The notes under the pieces are model-generated. The model ran no database searches and was not told the DNA's origin. It saw nothing but the letters and a program-made list of their open reading frames with translations. A stretch of 64,000 bases of DNA. It comes from Xanthomonas rydalmerensis. GTDB taxonomy: Bacteria; Pseudomonadota; Gammaproteobacteria; Xanthomonadales; Xanthomonadaceae. Shown here in pieces: positions 9,684-21,044 of this stretch (position 1 is the first letter of the stretch; each line of letters begins with the position of its first letter). Where the stretch lies: contig NZ_CP126170.1 in the NCBI RefSeq assembly GCF_033170385.1, forward strand, positions 3,434,001-3,498,000, given 5' to 3'. Position numbers and translations under genes: made by a program.

Positions 9684-10355
9684 ATGGTTCGCACGCAACT
9701 CCCCGCCCCGTCCTTCCGCATCGACCTGTCCCGGGTCCTGGCCTACAGCACCGCGCTCGCCTTGCACCTGCTGGCCGCCCTGTTGCTGCTGCTTCCGCTC
9801 TCGCACGTGACCGCGCCACCGGAACCGGCGCAGGTGCAGCCGCGCTGGCAGCAACCCGTGGTGGTCCCGGTCACTCCGCCGCCGACCATGCCGGTGACCG
9901 AGAAACAGACGCCGCCGCAACCGCGCACCCCGACCGCGGTGCCCGTGCCCGTGCCGGTGCCGACCCCGACGCCGGTCGACAGCAGCCCGGTTGCCCTGGA
10001 CACCGCGCCCAGCGTCGACCCCGCACCCAGCATCGCCGCGCCGAGCCTGCCGCCGGCCAGCGTGAGCGCGCCGGTGGAGGGCATGCAGTTGCAGTACCTG
10101 CGTGCACCGGCCCCGCCGTATCCACGCGACGGGCTGCGCGACCGCCTGCAGGGCAGCGTGCTGCTGCGGGTGCTGGTCGGCACGGACGGGCAACCGCTGC
10201 AGGTCAGCGTCGAGAAGAGCAGCGGCCACCGGGTGCTGGACCAGGCGGCGCGCGATCAGGTGCTCAAGCGCTGGGCGTTCAAGCCGGCGCTGCAGAACGG
10301 CACGCCGGTGCAGGCGTATGGGTTGGTGCCGATCGATTTTTCGCTCGATCGCTGA
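9684..10355 (+). CDS. tonB: TonB energy transducer
   Basis: 223 residues. Order: cytoplasmic N-terminus, a single membrane anchor (about residues 15-38), a Pro-rich periplasmic spacer (PPPTMP, PVPVPVPTPTP, about 65-120) and the C-terminal TonB domain (about 135-223) with PPYPRDG, GSVLLRVLVGTDG and the RWAFKPA segment. TonB carries proton-motive force from ExbB-ExbD to outer-membrane receptors. No exbB or exbD is in the window. The gene lies 162 bases upstream of a TonB-dependent receptor, with a strong hairpin between them, so it may serve that receptor but is probably transcribed separately. Xanthomonads usually carry several TonB paralogues. Confidence 0.92.
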   Translation: MVRTQLPAPSFRIDLSRVLAYSTALALHLLAALLLLLPLSHVTAPPEPAQVQPRWQQPVVVPVTPPPTMPVTEKQTPPQPRTPTAVPVPVPVPTPTPVDSSPVALDTAPSVDPAPSIAAPSLPPASVSAPVEGMQLQYLRAPAPPYPRDGLRDRLQGSVLLRVLVGTDGQPLQVSVEKSSGHRVLDQAARDQVLKRWAFKPALQNGTPVQAYGLVPIDFSLDR

Positions 10356-10364
10356 GGCGCTGTG

Positions 10365-10398
10365 ACACGACCGGCCGCCATCGCCGGCCGGTCGTGTT
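10365..10398 (+). terminator. Terminator after tonB
   Basis: A 13-bp perfect stem (10365-10377 with 10385-10397) and a 7-base loop, starting 10 bases after the tonB stop and followed by TTAA. The base of the stem is ACAC/GTGT and the core is GC-rich. Confidence 0.75.
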
Positions 10399-10517
10399 AA
10401 TCCAAAATTCACGCATTATTCACGATAGATACACCTAGATGAGAGACAGCCGGCCACCAAGACGTCGGCACTTTCGTCAGAAAGTCACAACCTGCGTTTC
10501 CAGTTAGGAGAGAAACT
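10399..10517 (+). promoter_or_regulatory. AT-rich leader of the TonB-dependent receptor gene
   Basis: This stretch is clearly richer in A and T than its surroundings and probably holds the receptor promoter. It contains a direct repeat ATTCACG at 10407-10413 and 10418-10424, centres 11 bases apart, about one helical turn, which could be an operator. A ribosome site TAGGAGAG (10505-10512) sits 5 bases before a GTG start at 10518. No Fur-like box is recognisable by eye. Confidence 0.45.
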
Positions 10518-13283
10518 GTGAACACCCCGACCCAACGGCGTGCAACCCGCCGTACCCTGCTGTGTGCCTCCGTCGCCGGCGTTCTCGCCACCCTCGCAGG
10601 CCCTGCCGCCTTCGCCCAGGAAGCGGCCACCAATCTCGACCGCATCACCGTCACCGGTTCCAACATCCCGCGCACCAATACCGAGACCCCGGCACCGGTG
10701 CAGGTGGTGAGCCGCCAGGAAATCGACCGCAGCGGCAAGACCTCGCTGGGCGAGTACCTGCAGACCCTGACCGCCAATGGCGCTGGTGCGGTTCCGAAGA
10801 GCTTCGGCCAAGGTTTCGCCGGCGGCGGCTCCGGCATTTCGCTGCGCGGCCTGGGTGCCGGTTCCACCCTGGTACTGCTGAACGGCCGACGCATGGCCAC
10901 CTACGGCCTGGCCGACGACGGACAGAAGGTCTTCACCGACCTGAGCACGATCCCGCTGGACGCGGTCGAGCGGGTCGAAGTGCTGAAGGACGGTGCCTCG
11001 GCGATCTACGGCTCCGACGCCATCGCCGGTGTGGTCAACATCATCCTGCGCAGCGACTTCCAGGGCGCGATCCTGCGCGGCTCCTACGGCATCTCCGGCG
11101 ATGGCGACGGCGATGCGCGCAAGGCGACCCTGACCGCCGGTACCGGCGACCTGTCCCGCGACGGCTGGAACGCATTCTTCAGCCTGGACGTGGGCAAGAC
11201 CGACGCGATCAAGATCGGCGACCGCAAGGATCGCAAGTGGATCGGCACCGGCGACATCCGCCGCTGGGGCTACGCGGCGCAGGACGCGCAGTTTCTCGGC
11301 GGCGCCTACCGCAGCGGCGGCACCAACATCGGCAGCCTGAACGGCCCGAACGGCTCGGTGTTCGACACCAGCGGGCAACTGGTCGCGCTGCCCGGCTGCG
11401 CCGGCCTGACCACCATCCCGGGGCAGAACGAGGCTACCTCGCAGGCGCAGGGTTGCCTGTGGGATCCGGTGCAGCAGTTCCGCGACCTGTCACCCGAAGA
11501 GAAGTACGTCAACGTGTTCGGCCGCGCCAGCTTCGCCTTCGGCGAGGGCGGCGAGATCTACACCGAGATCGGCTACTCGAAGAAGAACACGGTCTTTTCC
11601 AATACCCCCTCCAACGTGTCCGGCGGCTGGGGCTACCCGGGCGGCCCGGTCAACGCCAACAGCGGCCCCGGTGCCACCGTGCTCTACGCCGGCCATCCGG
11701 ACAACCCGCTGCCCTACGACGCGCGCGTGCGCTACAGCGCCTGGGACGTGGGTCCGCGCGTCACCGACAACACCAACGAGTTCAACCGCTTCCTGGTCGG
11801 CGTGAAGGGCAACTGGGGCGACTGGAGCTACGACACCGGCTATTTGCACTCCGGCACCGTCCTGACCAGCACGCGCACCGGCTTCCTGCGCTATAGCGCG
11901 GTGCGTTGCGTGCTGGGCAATCCGGCCTGCCCGGCCGGCACCTGGCGCATCGGCGACAACGCCAACCTGAACTCGCAGGCGCTCTACGACTACATCTCGC
12001 CGACCATCAACGCGCGTGCCAAGTCTGGCCTGGACATGTTCAACTTCACCGTCTCGCGCAGCCTGGCCGACCTCAAGGGCGGACCGCTGGGCCTGGCGCT
12101 GGGCGCGGAATGGCGCAAGACCAGCAACAGCCTGACCCCGCAGACCTACACCGACATCGGCGACATCATCGGCCTGGGCTATTCGGCCTACGACGGCACC
12201 CAGAACGTCTATGCCGGCTACGTCGAATTGTCCGCACCGGTGCTGGAACAACTGGAACTGTCGGCGGCACTGCGCTACGACAAGTACGACGGCGGCGACG
12301 GCAAGGCCACGCCGAAGCTTGGCGTGAAGTGGACCCCGGCCGAGTGGATCGCGCTGCGCGCCAGCTATGCGGAAGGCTTCCGGGCGCCGAACCCGGCCGA
12401 AAACGGCAACGGCGGCCTGGCCGCGTTTTCCAATGCGGCCGATCCGGTGCGCTGCGCGATCAGTGCCAGCGAGTGCGGGACGCGTTCGGTGGCGATCATC
12501 ACCCGCCCGAACCCGGCGCTGAAGCCCGAGGAATCCAAGAGCTACTCGGTGGGCTTCGTGCTGCAGCCGACATCGACGACCTCGCTGACCGTGGACGGCT
12601 GGGAGATCAAACGCACCAACGAGATCGCCCCGAGCAGTACCCGCGATGCGATCCTTGCCGGCAACGTGCTGCGCGACAGCAACAACATCGGCGGCGTCCC
12701 CAACAGCGGCACCATCCTGGCAGTCAACACCGGTTACGTGAACGCGAACTCCTCGCGCGTGCGCGGCATCGACACCGACATCCGCCAGACCTTCGCGATC
12801 GGCCCGGGCCAGTTGGAGCTGGACGCGCAGTGGAGCCACCTGCTCAAGTTCGAGCGCACCGAAGGCGGCAGCACCGTCGACTACGTGGGCACGCACGGCA
12901 ACTGCGACGTGACCAACTGCATCGGCACGCCGCAGGACCGCATCAACTTCGGCACCACCTGGAAGCAGGGCAGCTGGAGCGTGAGCGGCGTGGTGAACTA
13001 CATCGACAGCATCGAGAACAAGGACAGCCGCGGCGGCGAGTACCAGGCGTTCTACGCCGACGGCACGCCGGTCAAGAAGATCGCCTCGTTCACCACCTTC
13101 GATCTGTCGGGCCGCTGGAACATCACCGAGGCGTTCGAACTGAGCGCGTCGGTGGAGAACGTGTTCGACCGGATCGCGCCGCTGGATCCGACCACCTACG
13201 GTGCGGTCAACTACAACCCGCTGCACGTCAGCGGTGCGATCGGCCGCTACTTCACGGTGGGCGCGAAGTACACGTTCAACTGA
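10518..13283 (+). CDS. TonB-dependent outer-membrane receptor
   Basis: 921 residues, GTG start chosen by its ribosome site. A signal peptide of about 34 residues ends at AFAQ. The plug domain begins with ITVTGSNIPRTNTETPAPVQVV (TonB-box region near residues 42-50) and includes RGLGAGSTLVLLNGRR and IPLDAVERVEVLKDGASAIYGSDAIAGVVNII. A 22-strand-type barrel follows, ending GRYFTVGAKYTFN. The substrate cannot be told from sequence; this subfamily (large plug, ASAIYGSDAIAGV signature) is widespread in Xanthomonas and often takes up plant carbohydrates or oligopeptides. Cysteine pairs in barrel loops (for example LPGCAG and QGCLW) suggest disulphides. The tonB gene lies just upstream. A strong terminator closes the gene. 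Confidence 0.92.
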   Translation: MNTPTQRRATRRTLLCASVAGVLATLAGPAAFAQEAATNLDRITVTGSNIPRTNTETPAPVQVVSRQEIDRSGKTSLGEYLQTLTANGAGAVPKSFGQGFAGGGSGISLRGLGAGSTLVLLNGRRMATYGLADDGQKVFTDLSTIPLDAVERVEVLKDGASAIYGSDAIAGVVNIILRSDFQGAILRGSYGISGDGDGDARKATLTAGTGDLSRDGWNAFFSLDVGKTDAIKIGDRKDRKWIGTGDIRRWGYAAQDAQFLGGAYRSGGTNIGSLNGPNGSVFDTSGQLVALPGCAGLTTIPGQNEATSQAQGCLWDPVQQFRDLSPEEKYVNVFGRASFAFGEGGEIYTEIGYSKKNTVFSNTPSNVSGGWGYPGGPVNANSGPGATVLYAGHPDNPLPYDARVRYSAWDVGPRVTDNTNEFNRFLVGVKGNWGDWSYDTGYLHSGTVLTSTRTGFLRYSAVRCVLGNPACPAGTWRIGDNANLNSQALYDYISPTINARAKSGLDMFNFTVSRSLADLKGGPLGLALGAEWRKTSNSLTPQTYTDIGDIIGLGYSAYDGTQNVYAGYVELSAPVLEQLELSAALRYDKYDGGDGKATPKLGVKWTPAEWIALRASYAEGFRAPNPAENGNGGLAAFSNAADPVRCAISASECGTRSVAIITRPNPALKPEESKSYSVGFVLQPTSTTSLTVDGWEIKRTNEIAPSSTRDAILAGNVLRDSNNIGGVPNSGTILAVNTGYVNANSSRVRGIDTDIRQTFAIGPGQLELDAQWSHLLKFERTEGGSTVDYVGTHGNCDVTNCIGTPQDRINFGTTWKQGSWSVSGVVNYIDSIENKDSRGGEYQAFYADGTPVKKIASFTTFDLSGRWNITEAFELSASVENVFDRIAPLDPTTYGAVNYNPLHVSGAIGRYFTVGAKYTFN

Positions 13284-13308
13284 TGGCCGAGGTCGCACTG
13301 CAGTAACG

Positions 13309-13339
13309 AAAAGCCCGGGCGAAAGCCCGGGCTTTTTTT
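13309..13339 (+). terminator. Rho-independent terminator after the receptor gene
   Basis: A perfect GC-rich stem (AAGCCCGGGC with GCCCGGGCTT) with a GAAA tetraloop, followed by a run of seven T. A textbook intrinsic terminator 26 bases after the stop. Confidence 0.95.
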
Positions 13340-13406
13340 CTGCATGAGCGGCTCACACGCATCGGTAGTCACGCGCACGGTGCCGCCGCGCGAGCGCTCG
13401 CAGTCC

Positions 13407-13448
13407 GCGATCAGCGATCAGCGATCAGCGACCAATGATCAGCGATCA
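13407..13448. repeat. Tandem GCGATCA heptamer repeat, six copies
   Basis: Six head-to-tail 7-base units, four of them exactly GCGATCA and two degenerate (13428-13441). The last unit contains the rlmH stop codon (TCA at 13446-13448 on the plus strand). Arrays of this kind in Xanthomonas vary in copy number between strains. Confidence 0.9.
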
Positions 13449-13916
13449 GGCGCGGTGGTAGGGATGATTGGCCAGCATCGCCGCAGCGCGGTACAGCTGC
13501 TCGGCCACCACCAGCCGGACCAGCATGTGCGGCAGGGTCAGCGGCCCCAGCGACCAGGATTCGCTGGCAACCGCCAGCACTTCCGGCGAATGGCCCTCGG
13601 GCCCGCCGATCAGAAAGGCCAGATCGCGCCCCTGCCCACGCCAGTGCTCCATGCGTTGCGCCAGTTGCTCGGAACTGTGCTGCTTGCCCGGCACGTCCAG
13701 CGCCACCACCAACGCGTTCTTCGGCAGCGCGGCCAGGACCCGGCGGCCCTCGTCCTCGATGGCGCGTTGCGCATCGCGGCCCTTGCCGCGCAGGCCAGGC
13801 TCGATCTCGACCAGGTCCAGCGGCAGCCAGTGCGAGAGCCGCTTGCGATACTCGGCGAAGCCCTGCGCCACCCAGGCCGGAGCACGCTCGCCGGTGGCGA
13901 TGAGGCGCGCCTTCAT
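13446..13916 (-). CDS. rlmH: RlmH, 23S rRNA pseudouridine-1915 N3-methyltransferase
   Basis: 156 residues from the ATG at 13916 (E. coli 155). A SPOUT-fold enzyme that methylates pseudouridine 1915 of helix 69 on the assembled 70S ribosome. The SAM-binding knot shows LIGGPEGH (about residues 101-108), then SLGPLTLPHMLVRLVVAEQLYRA and a C-terminal YHR, all typical. It lies 22 bases downstream of a J-domain gene that separates it from rsfS; in most gammaproteobacteria rsfS and rlmH are direct neighbours. The stop codon falls within a tandem GCGATCA heptamer array, so slippage there would change the 3' flank but not the protein unless the final unit is lost. Confidence 0.95.
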   Translation of the reverse strand: MKARLIATGERAPAWVAQGFAEYRKRLSHWLPLDLVEIEPGLRGKGRDAQRAIEDEGRRVLAALPKNALVVALDVPGKQHSSEQLAQRMEHWRGQGRDLAFLIGGPEGHSPEVLAVASESWSLGPLTLPHMLVRLVVAEQLYRAAAMLANHPYHRA

Positions 13917-13938
13917 CGCCGCGCGCGCCGAGGGCGCA

Positions 13939-15102
13939 TCACCAGCGCTGGTCCAGAAGCATGGCGTCGTACATCGCGTCGTCCAGTTCCTGCTCGGCCA
14001 GCCGCGCTCGCTCGCGCTCACGCTTCAACCATTGCTTGAGCGTATCGGCGCTCCGCACGGCAGCGCGATCGTCTGCACAGGAGCGGATCTCCTCCTGCAC
14101 TTGCCGCTTGATCTGCGCCAACAGCGCATCCAGACGCTGCGGTTGCGGGGCGCGACCGTCGTAAAGACCGTAACGCCCCATGAAGTCATCGACCAGCCCG
14201 GCCAATGTCTGCTCGACCTGCTGCAGTTGCGTGGCGAACAGGCTGTTGTAATCGCGGATGCGCTCCTCCGCCATCGCCGCGATGCCGGCCTGATCCAACT
14301 GACCGATCTCCAGTTGCAGTTCCAGCAACGCCAGCAGATCGTCGTCCTGATAGGCCTGGTTGAGGCGCTGCATCAAGGCGGTCTTGCGCGCGCGCTGCTG
14401 CGGATCGGGTTCGCGGTCCGGATGCAGCGCAGCCACCAGGTTGCGATACAGCGCGCGCCGTGCCTGTTGCGGGTCGGCAGCGACCTGCGTGGCCTTGCCG
14501 GCACCGGCACGGCGGCGCCTGTCGCGCTGCTGGGCGCGCCCGGCCGCATGCGCCTGCTGTGCGTGCAGACGCTCCTGGACCTGCGCATACAACGCCTCGG
14601 GGGACTGGATGTGCGCCAGTTCTTCTTCGGTCAGCCCGAACTCCTCGCCGACCACCGACTTCAACAGCGCCTCGGATTCGGCCTGTCCCTGCTCGAAGCC
14701 GATCGGGCTATGGCGATCGTAGATGTCCTTCAGCGCGTCGTTGTCGCCGTCCTCGATCAACAGCGCGGCCAGTTCGCAGATGCACTCGGACAGATCGGCG
14801 CGATCGCGCTTGCTCAACTTGTAGGCCGCATGCGCCGCATCCAGTTCCCGCAGCAACTGCCCCTGCGCAGCGTCGCGCTCTCGCAGCAAGGGATCGACCT
14901 GCTCGTGGAAACGCTGCTCCCACCGCGGCAATGCGTCCTGCCACGCATGCAACTGGGCGCGGGCGCGCTCCAGACGCTTGATCAGGGAATCGAACCGCTT
15001 GCGCGCCGGCGTCGCGCGTGTCGATGCGACGGCGCCGACGCGGCCACGGACCGGCAACGCATCGCCGGCCGTGGTGCACGAGGGGTCCTGCCGCTTAGGC
15101 AT
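13939..15102 (-). CDS. J-domain (DnaJ-like) protein inserted between rsfS and rlmH
   Basis: 387 residues from the ATG at 15102, which overlaps the rsfS stop (TAA 15097-15095) by 8 bases, so it is coupled to rsfS. Residues 35-110 are a charged, probably coiled-coil segment. A Gln/Arg-rich linker (about 180-205) precedes a J-domain-like region (about 213-255) with [15 protein letters not shown]; the HPD at 227-229 is the motif that stimulates DnaK ATPase. A helical C-terminal region with several KR-rich stretches follows. No zinc-finger, G/F or substrate-binding domain of classical DnaJ is present. Context suggests a DnaK co-chaperone acting near ribosomes or in envelope processes, but that is inference. 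Confidence 0.8.
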   Translation of the reverse strand: MPKRQDPSCTTAGDALPVRGRVGAVASTRATPARKRFDSLIKRLERARAQLHAWQDALPRWEQRFHEQVDPLLRERDAAQGQLLRELDAAHAAYKLSKRDRADLSECICELAALLIEDGDNDALKDIYDRHSPIGFEQGQAESEALLKSVVGEEFGLTEEELAHIQSPEALYAQVQERLHAQQAHAAGRAQQRDRRRRAGAGKATQVAADPQQARRALYRNLVAALHPDREPDPQQRARKTALMQRLNQAYQDDDLLALLELQLEIGQLDQAGIAAMAEERIRDYNSLFATQLQQVEQTLAGLVDDFMGRYGLYDGRAPQPQRLDALLAQIKRQVQEEIRSCADDRAAVRSADTLKQWLKRERERARLAEQELDDAMYDAMLLDQRW

Positions 15103-15514
15103 CGCGTGCCGTGTCGTCGCCGTCGTCGTCGCCTGGCGGCTGGTCGCCGACCGTCCACAGCCGCTCCAGCGCATAGAACTCGCGCACCCGCGGCAGCATC
15201 ACGTGCACCACCACGTCGCCGAGATCGACCAGCACCCACTCGGCCTCGCGCTCGCCTTCCACGCCCAGCGGCATCACGTCCAGGCGCTTGGCGAACTTGA
15301 TCACTTCGTCGGCGATCGACTTGACGTGGCGGGTGGAGGTACCGGACACGATGACCAGGTAATCGGTGACGCTGGACTTGCCGCGCACGTCGATTTCCGC
15401 GATGTCCTTGGCCTTGAGTTCCTCGACCGCCTCGCGGACGTGGGCGAGCAGGACCGGCAGCGGCGGCGGCGGATTGGGGACTTGGGTCTTGATGACGTGG
15501 GCTTGACTGGACAA
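15095..15514 (-). CDS. rsfS: RsfS ribosomal silencing factor
   Basis: 139 residues if translation begins at the TTG at 15514 ([11 protein letters not shown]); there is no ATG or GTG close by in frame, so the start is uncertain. The core (about residues 22-125) is a clear RsfS/Iojap domain: [64 protein letters not shown]. RsfS binds uL14 on the 50S subunit and blocks subunit joining during starvation. It has an Asp-rich tail. The segment PNPPPPLP at residues 13-20 lies where a decayed heptamer repeat (about 15470-15490) enters the frame. It is coupled downstream to the J-domain gene and sits 56 bases after nadD. Confidence 0.88.
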   Translation of the reverse strand: MSSQAHVIKTQVPNPPPPLPVLLAHVREAVEELKAKDIAEIDVRGKSSVTDYLVIVSGTSTRHVKSIADEVIKFAKRLDVMPLGVEGEREAEWVLVDLGDVVVHVMLPRVREFYALERLWTVGDQPPGDDDGDDTARDA

Positions 15515-15570
15515 AGCGGCGAACTCGATGGAATGGGGCGAATTATAGGCGACCCCGGCAGGGCACGTAT

Positions 15571-16341
15571 TCAGCCAGCGGGGGCGGCGCCGGGCGCATA
15601 CAGGCCATGGTCGCGGATGTAGGCGGCCACCGGCGCCGGCAGCAAGGCCGCCCAGTCCTCGCCGGCGGCGATGCGCGCGCGCACCAGGCTGGCCGATTCG
15701 CTGCGCAGCGGTTGCCGCAGGCACCACAGCCGCCCGCCCGGCGCGCGGGTCAGCGCCTGCGGCGTGTCGGCCCAGCGCCCGGCCACCGCCTGCGCCAGTT
15801 CCGCCGGCACCGCCCGCTCCCAGCCACTGCCGGCGCGGTCGGCGACGATCAGATGCGCGGCCTCGAGCAGCGCCCGCCATTCGCGCCAGCCGCTGAAGCC
15901 GACGAAGCTGTCGCTGCCGATCAGCAGCGCCAGCGGCGCGTCGGCACCGAGCTCGGCCCGCAGTTCGCGCACCGTGTCGATGCTGTAGGACGCCACGCCG
16001 GGCCGGGCCTGCGCGCGGCGCAGCTCGTGCAGGTCCAGCAGCAGCCCGGGCGTGTCGGCGATCGCCAGCGCCAGCATCGCGCAGCGCTGCTGCGCATCGG
16101 CGCCGGGCGCCGGGCGGTGCGGCGGATCGGCCGCCGGCATCAGCCGCACCGGCACCCCGAACGCATCCCGCGCCGCCCGCGCGATCGCCAGGTGGCCGTT
16201 GTGGATGGGATCGAAGGTGCCGCCGTAGACGAGGGTGAGAGGCCGGGATTCGGGATTCGGGATTCGGGATGAACCAGCCGCCTGCGCGGGATCGCCGCTG
16301 TTGCCAATCCCCAATCCCGACTCCCCAATCCCAGCCGTCAT
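15571..16341 (-). CDS. nadD: NadD, nicotinate-nucleotide adenylyltransferase, with repeat-derived N-terminus
   Basis: 256 residues from the ATG at 16341, whose first bases overlap the holA stop (ATGA). The catalytic domain starts only near residue 36 with [18 protein letters not shown], containing the nucleotidyl-transferase motif [11 protein letters not shown]; the late [11 protein letters not shown] corresponds to the family SxxSxxxR motif. It makes deamido-NAD from nicotinate mononucleotide and ATP. The first 35 residues ([12 protein letters not shown] ... SRIPNPESR) are the direct translation of two heptamer arrays (16306-16330 and 16245-16270). No other ATG lies between the coupled start and the domain; a TTG at codon 10 is the only obvious alternative. 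Loss or gain of one heptamer would put the enzyme out of frame with its start. Confidence 0.9.
   Translation of the reverse strand: MTAGIGESGLGIGNSGDPAQAAGSSRIPNPESRPLTLVYGGTFDPIHNGHLAIARAARDAFGVPVRLMPAADPPHRPAPGADAQQRCAMLALAIADTPGLLLDLHELRRAQARPGVASYSIDTVRELRAELGADAPLALLIGSDSFVGFSGWREWRALLEAAHLIVADRAGSGWERAVPAELAQAVAGRWADTPQALTRAPGGRLWCLRQPLRSESASLVRARIAAGEDWAALLPAPVAAYIRDHGLYAPGAAPAG
16245..16270. repeat. GGGATTC heptamer array inside nadD
   Basis: Three exact GGGATTC units plus a partial fourth, read on the coding strand as RIPNPESR just before the catalytic domain. Confidence 0.85.
16306..16330. repeat. Heptamer array at the start of nadD
   Basis: Units of the AATCCCC/AATCCCG/ACTCCCC type, encoding [10 protein letters not shown] on the minus strand directly after the coupled ATG; inverted relative to 16245-16270. 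Confidence 0.8.
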
Positions 16342-17372
16342 ACCACCAACAACCGCACCGCCCGCGCCTCGGCGATCGCCAGCAGCAGGCGCTCCAGGGC
16401 GATCCAGGCGTCGCCGTCGGCGCGGCCCTTGGCGATGCGGTCGATGCGACCGGCCTCGGCGGCGAAGCGTTCCCAGCGGCGCGGTTCGGCGTGCCGCTGC
16501 AGGGCGCGCTTGAACGGCGCCTGCCGCGATTCCCAGATGCCCTGCCCTTTCATCTCCGCCGCCAGGTTGCCCCCGGCGGCCTGCACCTTGGCCAGGGCGG
16601 CGGTGCGCAGCAGTTCCTTGATCAGGATCGGCAGCAGCGCGGCCACTGCCTCGCCCTCGGCGCGCAGGCCGGCAAGCATGCGCCGCACCGCCGGCGCCTG
16701 GCCGCCGAGGGTGGCCTCGGCCAGGCGGAACACGTCGTAGCGCGCGGCATCGGCGACCAGCGACTCCATCGCCGCCACGTCCAGGCCCTGGCCGTCGGCC
16801 AGCAGCGCCAGCTTGTCGATCTCCTGCGCCGCCGCCAGCAGGTTGCCTTCCACCCGCTCGGCCAGGCGTTGCACCGCGCCGGCATCGGCGCGCAGGCCCT
16901 TGCTGCGCAGGCGCCGCTCGATCCAGTCGCCCAGTTCGTGCGGCTTGATCGCCCAGGCCACGGCGATGGTGCCGATGCGCCCGACGGCGTCGGCCCACTT
17001 GCCCTGGTGCGCCTTGCTCCACTCGTTGCAGGTGATCAGCAGCACCACGTCCGGCGGCGGGTCGGCGCAGAACGCAGCGATGACCTCGCCGCCCTCCTTG
17101 CCGGGCTTGCCGCTGGGCAGGCGAAGCTCGATCAGGCGTTGCGCGCTGAACAGGCTGGGCGCATTGAAACTGGAATACAGCTGGCCCCAGTCGAAATCGC
17201 GGCCGTCGGCATCGAACACCTCGCGCTCACTGATGCCGGCGGCGCGCGCGCGCGCGCGCACCGCGTCGGCCGCCTCGAGCACGCGCAGGGTTTCCGGTCC
17301 GGCGATCAGGTAGACCGGCTGCAGCGGCTGCGATGCCGGCTGGGTGGCGAGTTGTTCGGGACGCAGTTCCAT
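16338..17372 (-). CDS. holA: HolA, DNA polymerase III delta subunit
   Basis: 344 residues (E. coli 343). Delta opens the beta sliding clamp as part of the clamp loader. The N-terminal AAA+-like fold (about residues 18-140) keeps YLIAGPE and the clamp-binding wedge region [11 protein letters not shown] (about 73-83); the C-terminal collar domain (about 215-340) is helical. The protein lacks a P-loop, as expected for delta. The gene is downstream of lptE with an 83-base gap and overlaps nadD by ATGA. Oddity: an 18-base run of alternating G and C (17242-17259) encodes RARARA near residues 38-44; such a run may slip in replication and would frameshift an essential gene. Confidence 0.95.
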   Translation of the reverse strand: MELRPEQLATQPASQPLQPVYLIAGPETLRVLEAADAVRARARAAGISEREVFDADGRDFDWGQLYSSFNAPSLFSAQRLIELRLPSGKPGKEGGEVIAAFCADPPPDVVLLITCNEWSKAHQGKWADAVGRIGTIAVAWAIKPHELGDWIERRLRSKGLRADAGAVQRLAERVEGNLLAAAQEIDKLALLADGQGLDVAAMESLVADAARYDVFRLAEATLGGQAPAVRRMLAGLRAEGEAVAALLPILIKELLRTAALAKVQAAGGNLAAEMKGQGIWESRQAPFKRALQRHAEPRRWERFAAEAGRIDRIAKGRADGDAWIALERLLLAIAEARAVRLLVV

Positions 17373-17455
17373 GGCGACAGCCTACGCTGCGGCGGCCGCA
17401 TGCGGCGAGCGCCGCGCGCCCGCGCGGGGCGGCGGCGATGGCAGCGGACGGACGC

Positions 17456-18055
17456 TCAAGGCTGCGGCGTGGTCGCCGGCTTGCCGTCGACCGGCTTCCC
17501 TTCGACCGGCGTGCCGTCGGTGGACGGCGGCGCGGCGTTGACGTCCTTGCCGTCGCGCACCTGCGCCCGCACCACGCTGTCGATCCGGCGCAGCATCGAC
17601 GCCGACATCTCGCGGCGCAGTTCGTCGGCGAGGATCTCGCGCTCGGTGGAGGTACCGGTGGCGTCGGTCGGCGGCGACACGTAGTCGCGCGACAGTTCGA
17701 TCACCTGCTGCGGCACCAGCACGCTGCCGTCGGCGCGCAGGAATACGAAGATCGCCGCGTAGCGCAGGCTGTATTCCTGGGCACGGCCCTCGGCGTCGAG
17801 CGCGATCGGCAGGTCGCCCCAGCGCTCGGACAGCACTTCCAGGCGGGCCACGCCGGTATTGACGTCCTTGGGTGCGATCTCGGCGCCGGCCGCGCGCAGG
17901 CCGCGCTCGAGCAGCTTGGCCAGCTCGCTGTACGGTGCCGAGGACACCACCTTCACCGACGGCGTGTCGGCCGGCAGGGTCAGCTTGTTGCGCAGGTGGA
18001 AACCGCAGGCGGTCAGGGACGCCGCGAGGACGAAAGCGAGCAGGAGTCGGGTCAT
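17456..18055 (-). CDS. lptE: LptE, LPS-assembly lipoprotein
   Basis: 199 residues from the ATG at 18055; a GTG two codons upstream is possible. A lipoprotein signal MTRLLLAFVLAASLTAC puts the lipidated Cys at position 17, followed by the family-typical GFHLRN. LptE plugs the LptD barrel and helps insert lipopolysaccharide into the outer leaflet. The C-terminal tail after about residue 170 is Pro-, Gly- and Asp-rich with near repeats (GKPVDGKPATTPQP) and is longer than in E. coli LptE (193 in total there). It lies between leuS (124 bases upstream) and holA, the conserved gammaproteobacterial order. Confidence 0.94.
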   Translation of the reverse strand: MTRLLLAFVLAASLTACGFHLRNKLTLPADTPSVKVVSSAPYSELAKLLERGLRAAGAEIAPKDVNTGVARLEVLSERWGDLPIALDAEGRAQEYSLRYAAIFVFLRADGSVLVPQQVIELSRDYVSPPTDATGTSTEREILADELRREMSASMLRRIDSVVRAQVRDGKDVNAAPPSTDGTPVEGKPVDGKPATTPQP

Positions 18056-18179
18056 GGACACAGTCTGGAGGAGCCGGCTGGGCGCGGCAACAGGCGGCTA
18101 GCCTGCCGCACGCTGCGTGAACGCGGGTTGAGACCTGCCGCACCGCGCGGCCGCGGCGCGACCGGAGCGGCGCGCCGGC

Positions 18180-20993
<2,814 letters not shown>

Positions 20994-21044
20994 TCAGCTG
21001 CGCCGCAGCCCGCCGCGCCGGCCGACTGCGCAAGCCCGGCAGGG

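Noticed and set aside
11490..13298. 602-codon minus-strand frame
   Set aside because: Antisense to the TonB-dependent receptor, which has clear plug and barrel motifs on the plus strand.
13407..13448. Possible CRISPR-like repeat
   Set aside because: Units are 7 bases, directly adjacent and without spacers: a microsatellite, not a CRISPR array.
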